DNA of 64,000 nucleotides from Streptomyces sp. NRRL S-1022 (lineage in GTDB: Bacteria; Actinomycetota; Actinomycetes; Streptomycetales; Streptomycetaceae), in contig NZ_JOIU01000011.1 of NCBI RefSeq assembly GCF_000720135.1, positions 124,001 to 188,000 of the forward strand, written 5' to 3'. Position 1 is the stretch's first letter, and every line of letters begins with the position of its first letter. The notes under the pieces were generated by a model. That model saw nothing but the letters and a program-made list of their open reading frames with translations, ran no database searches and had not been told where the DNA came from. The position numbers were made by a program, and so were the translations under genes. Of the stretch, positions 60,267 through 64,000 are shown piece by piece.

Positions 60267-60749
60267 TTACCTGGTGGGCGGGGCTGTGATCAAGTCCATG
60301 CCCGGGTAGCGGCCGGTGACGAAGCCCGCAGCTTCGTACACCGGCTTTCCGGCCTCGCTGGCGTGCAGTTGGACGTAGTGAATGCCTGCTCCGTGGAGCC
60401 AGCCGACCAGTTCGTCCACGATGCGGCGTGCGTGGCCGCGGCCGCGGGCCGGGGCGTCGGTGACGATGCCGTCGAGGTAGCCGCGGCGCCCGTCGGGCCA
60501 GCGCGGACCGGGCAGATGGTAGGTGACCCAGGCCATACCGCAGGCATGGAGGGGCCCGCCGGGATCGCCGCCGACGACGAGGCAGACGTAGTCGTCGCGG
60601 CGGTTGATGCGCTCGTCGAACCAGTTGTGGGCGATACGCCGCCATGGAGCGTCAGTCGGTCCAGGGTCGGTGCCCAGAGTCTCCAGCGCGACGGCGCGTA
60701 ACCGGATCAGCTCTGCAATGTCGGCTGTGGATGCCTTGCGTGGCTGCAT
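60267..60749 (-). CDS. GNAT-family N-acetyltransferase
   Basis: 160 residues from an ATG at 60749 (GGGGAG eight bases upstream). Acetyl-CoA binding loop in GYLDGIVTDAPARGRGHARR (R-G-R-G-H-A). Earlier strands read VCLVVGGDPGGPLHACGMAW. The C-terminal ASEAGKPVYEAAGFVTGRYP is the usual YxxxGF end. It is followed by an oxidoreductase and Rrf2 gene upstream on the same strand. Substrate unknown. Confidence 0.9.
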   Translation of the reverse strand: MQPRKASTADIAELIRLRAVALETLGTDPGPTDAPWRRIAHNWFDERINRRDDYVCLVVGGDPGGPLHACGMAWVTYHLPGPRWPDGRRGYLDGIVTDAPARGRGHARRIVDELVGWLHGAGIHYVQLHASEAGKPVYEAAGFVTGRYPGMDLITAPPTR

Positions 60750-60780
60750 GTCATGGCTCCCCTTTCTGTTTTAGCCCGCT

Positions 60781-61779
60781 TCAACGGGCCATGGTGAGCA
60801 GGACGCGACCAAAGGGCCGGTCCTCGATCAGATGACGCTGCGCTTCGGCAGCCTGTTCCAGCGGGAACACGCGGGCGATGGTGGAGGTGATGCGGCCCGC
60901 GCGCAGCCATTCCAGCAGGGTCACGCGAGCGGAGCGGGCGATGTCCGGAGGGGTCATCGAGAACGTGTAGCCGTAGGCGGTGGCGTTCTTCCATATCAGG
61001 TCGGTGATGTTCACCGTGCCTTCAGTGCCGCCTGAGTATCCGACGCCGACGTAGACGCCGCCGTGTGCGAGAGAGGCGATGCAGGGACCGAGCAGCGGAC
61101 CGGCGACGCCGTCGACCACGACGTCCACGCCCCGGCCGTCGGTGATGCGCGCGACGCCGTCGGTCAGGGACTCGCGGGACAGGTCGATGACGTGCTCGTG
61201 GCCGGCGGCACGGGCGGCTTCGGCTTTGTCGGTGCGGCTTGCGGTGGAGACGGTCAGGGATGCGCCGAGTTGGCGGGCCACGTCCACCGTCCCCATGCCG
61301 ACGGAGCCACCGATGGCTGGCGCCAGGACGGTGCCGCTGGTCTTCAGCCGGGCGAGTCGGGTCAGGACGAGGTAGGCGGTGCTGTATCCGGCGCCGGCGA
61401 ACAGCGCACAGGCGGCCTCGTCGCTCACCCCGTCAGGGATCGGTATCAGTTGGCGTGCGTCCGCGGTCAATTGCTCGCGCCAGGTGCCGTCGGTGCGCCA
61501 GCCGAGCCCGCCGCCGGCGACTACGACGCGCGCCCCTTCCGCCAAGCCGGTCGCCCCGGGGTCGGTGATCCGTCCCACCGCGCCGCCGCCGGGTATGTGG
61601 GGCGGGGTCTGGTGCAGGGAGGAGTCCATCCGTCCTGCCCTGATGGTGTTGTCGGCCGGGCTCACTTCGGCGTAGGAGAGCTGGATCGACGCCCGGCCGC
61701 CGGTGGCCGGTTCGGGGGGACGGTCCACGAGCCGCAGTTCCTCGTAGCCGCCGTGGCGCCGGTACTCAATCGCTCGCAT
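60781..61779 (-). CDS. NADPH:quinone oxidoreductase-like MDR protein
   Basis: 332 residues from an ATG at 61779 with GGAGGTGG upstream. N-terminal GroES-like domain (LSYAEVSPADNTIRAGRMDS, HIPGGGAVGRITDPGATG) and nucleotide-binding domain (TVLAPAIGGSVGMGTVDVAR, GHEHVIDLSRESLTDGVARI). Zinc ligands are missing, as in quinone reductases. It is preceded on the same strand by an Rrf2-family regulator (61901-62338); a perfect palindrome lies in the 121-bp gap, so Rrf2 control is likely. Confidence 0.9.
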   Translation of the reverse strand: MRAIEYRRHGGYEELRLVDRPPEPATGGRASIQLSYAEVSPADNTIRAGRMDSSLHQTPPHIPGGGAVGRITDPGATGLAEGARVVVAGGGLGWRTDGTWREQLTADARQLIPIPDGVSDEAACALFAGAGYSTAYLVLTRLARLKTSGTVLAPAIGGSVGMGTVDVARQLGASLTVSTASRTDKAEAARAAGHEHVIDLSRESLTDGVARITDGRGVDVVVDGVAGPLLGPCIASLAHGGVYVGVGYSGGTEGTVNITDLIWKNATAYGYTFSMTPPDIARSARVTLLEWLRAGRITSTIARVFPLEQAAEAQRHLIEDRPFGRVLLTMAR

Positions 61780-61842
61780 GGCGTTCCACCTCCGTCAGTC
61801 GGATCACGGGTTCTTCAGTAGCCCCTTGGTGATCCAAGCCAA

Positions 61843-61861
61843 TGAAACAGATTCTGTTACA
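61843..61861. promoter_or_regulatory. Palindrome AACAGATTCTGTT upstream of the oxidoreductase
   Basis: AACAGA-T-TCTGTT (61846-61858) is a perfect 13-bp dyad, extended by TG/CA at its outer ends. On the gene strand it reads TGTAACAGAATCTGTTTCA. The half-site TGTAAC also occurs in the Rrf2 gene promoter at 62365-62376. Confidence 0.55.
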
Positions 61862-61900
61862 ACTGAGGGCAAGAGTGAGCCGCCCGGCCCCCTCGGCGCT

Positions 61901-62338
61901 TCAGTCGGAGCGTGAGGTCAGGGTGTCTTGCAGGACGTCCGCGATCGAGACCCCCGCGAGTTCCCGCCGCACGGCCTCCTCCGTGTCGAGGTAGACGCGG
62001 CGCAGCGCGGGCTGGATGCCGCGGCCGACGGGGCACGTCTGGTTCGGTTCACCGCGATGCAGGGCAAACAGGGGTTCGTCGTGCACCGCCCGGTAGACGT
62101 CGAGCAGGGCGAGGGACTCAGGCTCGCGTGCCAGCGTCCAGCCGGCCCCAGCGCCGTGCCGGACCGTCACCAGGCCCGCCTTCCGTAGATCGGCGAGGCT
62201 GCGCCGGATCACTACCGGGTTGGTGGCCACGCTTGTGGCGATCTGGTCCGAGGTGACGACGTCACGCCCGCGCCCGTGCACCAGGGCCATCCAGGTCAGC
62301 ACATGGACGGCGACCGTCATCCTGCTGTTCGCGCTCAC
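61901..62338 (-). CDS. Rrf2-family transcriptional regulator
   Basis: About 145 residues from the GTG at 62338 (other starts: GTG 62347 or ATG 62320). The winged helix reads SRMTVAVHVLTWMALVHGRG, TSDQIATSVATNPVVIRRSL and ADLRKAGLVTVRHGAGAGWT. A single cysteine near residue 109 (NQTCPVGRGIQ) lies where other Rrf2 proteins have cluster ligands; only one is present, so it is more like the Fe-S-independent YwnA/HypR-type. It is located upstream of a quinone oxidoreductase and shares palindromic sites with its promoter. Confidence 0.85.
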   Translation of the reverse strand: MSANSRMTVAVHVLTWMALVHGRGRDVVTSDQIATSVATNPVVIRRSLADLRKAGLVTVRHGAGAGWTLAREPESLALLDVYRAVHDEPLFALHRGEPNQTCPVGRGIQPALRRVYLDTEEAVRRELAGVSIADVLQDTLTSRSD

Positions 62339-62364
62339 GTCCTTCACACCCCCTTGCTGCAACA

Positions 62365-62375
62365 GTAACAGTTAC
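62365..62375. promoter_or_regulatory. Palindrome GTAACAGTTAC at the Rrf2 gene start
   Basis: GTAAC-A-GTTAC is a perfect 11-bp dyad about 27 bases upstream of the Rrf2 GTG. Its TGTAAC half-site matches the palindrome before the oxidoreductase, consistent with autoregulation. Confidence 0.45.
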
Positions 62376-62678
62376 AGCAACGGGGCCAGGTGTGCGGATA
62401 CGTCGACCAGGGCCTGTCGTGAGTCATGATCACGTGCGGGGCGAGGCTGCGGAGCCAGATGACCGCATGGCACCACACGTGGGCCGATTTCCCACCCGAG
62501 GCAACTCCCGGATGCCGGATGCTTCCGCGCCTCTGGCAGGCTGAGCGCGTGACGTCAGGTACCGCCGACCCGCTGTACCGCAGAGCGGTCCAGCGGGTGG
62601 CTACGCCCGACGCATCCGCAGCGAGAAGGGCCAACGCTGGAAAGGCCGACCCCCGCTCGTTGCCTGATCAAGCAGGGC
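62376..62678. other. Gap without a recognisable gene
   Basis: Contains the rest of the Rrf2 promoter. The remainder shows no family signature. Confidence 0.3.
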
Positions 62679-63023
62679 CTAGTGCGCGGCCTGCTCGAGT
62701 CCACCGGCACGAAGGGCATCCTCGATCTCGCCGAGCTTCGCTGACGACAAGATTCCCACCTGCTCGGTCAGATCTTCCTTGGCCAGCGTGACCAGCCAAG
62801 TGCACGGGACAAGACCGGGACGTGGCAGCGCCACTCGAAGGACGCCCTCGAGAGGCAGCCCCTCGGGCGCCCCCACTGCCACCTCGACGGCCACACCGCT
62901 GATCTCGGTCCCCGCAGGAGCGACGACCTGCATCGCTCGGAACCCGGACGCTTCACCTCCTGACAGCAGTACTACCGGCCGCCGCTCGTCAAAGTCCGCC
63001 AACCAGACCTCGCCGCGCTCCAT
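62679..63023 (-). CDS. PemK/MazF-like toxin-type protein
   Basis: 114 residues from the ATG at 63023 with GGGAGGG four bases upstream. The MazF/PemK fold starts MERGEVWLADFDERRPVVLL, then VVAPAGTEISGVAVEVAVGA, then GLVPCTWLVTLAKEDLTEQV and SSAKLGEIEDALRAG. Members are ribosome-independent endoribonucleases paired with an upstream antitoxin. No antitoxin gene is present upstream (the flank is an IS 3' scar), and the usual R-P motif is present as R-R-P-V-V. It may be solitary and cut from its partner, or a non-toxic relative. Confidence 0.75.
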   Translation of the reverse strand: MERGEVWLADFDERRPVVLLSGGEASGFRAMQVVAPAGTEISGVAVEVAVGAPEGLPLEGVLRVALPRPGLVPCTWLVTLAKEDLTEQVGILSSAKLGEIEDALRAGGLEQAAH

Positions 63024-63146
63024 GTGCCCTCCCGACGCAGGATCGCGGGGGAACCTTGCACGCCCCGGACCGAACACCTCATGGTCAGCCGTAATCCAAC
63101 CAGTCCAGCGGTCGCAGCGGCCAGCGAACCCGGTGAACCCGTAGAT

Positions 63147-63227
63147 CCCGCTGCAGCCCCAACCGCATGTCGTCAATCGCCAAGGCCATCCTCACCCTGG
63201 AGCGGCAACGCTGAAGAAGCTCACTGA
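63147..63227 (+). mobile_element. 3'-end scar of an IS5-type element
   Basis: The stretch matches the last coding bases and right terminal repeat of the transposase genes at 53437 and 59359 (reading R-M-S-S-I-A-K-A-I-L-T-L-E-R-Q-R and stop, then GAAGAAGCTCACTGA). Only about 80 bp survive. Confidence 0.75.
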
Positions 63228-63269
63228 AGCCGTGACCTCCGCCCTACGAGTAACCGGTGATCGAAGAGT

Positions 63270-63803
63270 TCATGAGGTGAACGGCGTTTCGTCTCCAGGC
63301 ACAATATTTTTGCAAAAGCAGACTCGATCCTGTCCGGGGCCGTCGTAGTCGATACGCACGGGCCATCCGGCGACCTCGCGGTCACCCGGCTCTACAGTGA
63401 AACCCATGGCTTGATGAAAGGCAATGGAACCGATATTTCCTGGGGAGGTGATCGCACGCACCTGGCGGCGGCCCGCCTCTGCAGCGCGCCGGATAAATAC
63501 CGTGTAGAGCCGGCGGGCCAGGCCTTGCCCTCGCAGCGCGGGATCGACCCCGACGAAGTGGATATAGGCTTCATCGTCATTGTCCGCAGCGTGGAAGCCG
63601 ATGAGGAAAGCTTTGATCCCCTCATTGTCCTCCAGTACCAGACTGGTACTGGAAAAGAACTGCAGAAAGAGCTTAGGAAGCAGCAGAGAAAGTTCGCGAG
63701 CTTGATCAGGTGTGCGAGAGTCACTCCACCACCGCTGCACGCACTCGACGATCACACGATGATCGGAGACACGCGCTTGACGCAGTCCGAGCAAGGAGTT
63801 CAC
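63270..63803 (-). CDS. GNAT-family N-acetyltransferase
   Basis: 177 residues from a GTG at 63803 with GGGGAG upstream. Acetyl-CoA loop VGVDPALRGQGLARRLYTVF (R-G-Q-G-L-A), preceding strand DNDDEAYIHF, and C-terminal GNIGSIAFHQAMGFTVEPGD. Base composition is visibly less GC-rich than its neighbours, which suggests later acquisition. A perfect 21-bp palindrome (63632-63652) lies inside the coding sequence. Substrate unknown. Confidence 0.85.
   Translation of the reverse strand: MNSLLGLRQARVSDHRVIVECVQRWWSDSRTPDQARELSLLLPKLFLQFFSSTSLVLEDNEGIKAFLIGFHAADNDDEAYIHFVGVDPALRGQGLARRLYTVFIRRAAEAGRRQVRAITSPGNIGSIAFHQAMGFTVEPGDREVAGWPVRIDYDGPGQDRVCFCKNIVPGDETPFTS
63632..63652. repeat. Perfect 21-bp palindrome inside the GNAT gene
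   Basis: CCAGTACCAG and CTGGTACTGG flank one A. It lies in the codons for SSTSLVLED. Its length is unusual for coding sequence. Confidence 0.7.
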
Positions 63804-64000
63804 TCAGTTCTCCCCTTCTTCTCTCCTGCCGGTCGGAACGACCGCTGCGGGGCAGCCGAAGCCGACCGAGCCAAACCCGCGCCGCAAGCGGCATGCCACA
63901 ACGTACCCACGATCCCGCGCCGGGCGGCCAGGAACCGGGAGGTACATCAGCGTGGCAGTCGCGTTCCGGGTCATGGGAAGTCGATCCCGAACGGCGCCAC
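63804..64000. other. Upstream region of the GNAT gene, no gene seen
   Basis: Holds the GNAT promoter; nothing else recognised up to the window end. Confidence 0.3.

Noticed and set aside
1..64000. Biosynthetic gene cluster, rRNA or tRNA genes
   Set aside because: No polyketide synthase, peptide synthetase, terpene or lanthipeptide core, and no tRNA cloverleaf or rRNA sequence was recognised.

Overview
The window is very GC-rich, with GTG and TTG starts, Sec-type secreted proteins and Streptomyces-type families (GvpA, a chaplin, a TraR/DksA zinc-finger protein, an ECF42 sigma factor). It therefore looks like an accessory chromosome arm of a Streptomyces or close relative. No rRNA or tRNA gene was seen. 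About 35 genes look intact. They sit among an unusually dense set of broken genes, IS scars, a CRISPR relic and relics of conjugative and recombinase elements, as expected of a subtelomeric arm under insertion and decay.

Layout. 1-5 kb: end of a methyltransferase, a LacI-type fragment, an M48 membrane protease with a small upstream partner, a TetR fragment. 5.4-16.2 kb: secreted proteins (a small Cys-containing protein, a lamin-tail protein, an esterase, a serine protease and a second protease broken by an amber codon), with an IS5 relic, a phosphotransferase, a quinone oxidoreductase/TetR divergent pair and a LuxR-type regulator facing the esterase/protease row across strong palindromes. 16-25 kb: an orphan gvpA, a divergent MFS/DeoR pair, a broken unknown gene, an APH-like kinase, an IS5 relic, and a zinc alcohol dehydrogenase with an SRPBCC protein. 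25-34 kb: a frameshifted DUF427 gene, a small degenerate type I-E-like CRISPR relic without cas genes, a DksA-like protein, a YCII/DGPF gene plus ECF42 sigma factor, a 2H phosphoesterase, broken GNAT, CbiX-like and transposase pieces, and two secreted proteins.

34.3-40.6 kb holds the most coherent unit: a molybdopterin oxidoreductase, a fasciclin lipoprotein, remnants of an FAD amine oxidase and a DUF1365 gene, then a RskA-like anti-sigma factor and a SigK-like sigma factor. This gene set matches the SigK regulon of mycobacteria. Here the two middle genes are wrecked and the cyclopropane synthase and DUF1295 genes are missing, while regulators and secreted outputs survive. Next to it lie a frameshifted chaplin and a 156-bp MITE-like element with perfect 32-bp inverted repeats; the oxidoreductase start codon lies inside one of these repeats.

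41-54 kb: an AsnC-type regulator, a DHA2 efflux pump and an alpha/beta hydrolase; an AraC regulator; a ricin-type lectin; a TrwC relaxase scrap beside a 7-bp tandem repeat; a pentapeptide-repeat membrane protein; and a MerR regulator overlapping a macrolide-type glycosyltransferase (a likely detoxification pair). 53-64 kb: two full-length related IS5-type transposases and two 3' scars of the same family, a UvrD-like helicase whose Walker A lysine is glutamate, an XRE regulator facing a Cys-rich protein across large repeats, a recombinase/TnpC-like relic, a defence-type ATPase relic, a nitrilase-family hydrolase, two GNATs, an Rrf2 regulator with a quinone oxidoreductase, and an orphan PemK/MazF-like toxin.
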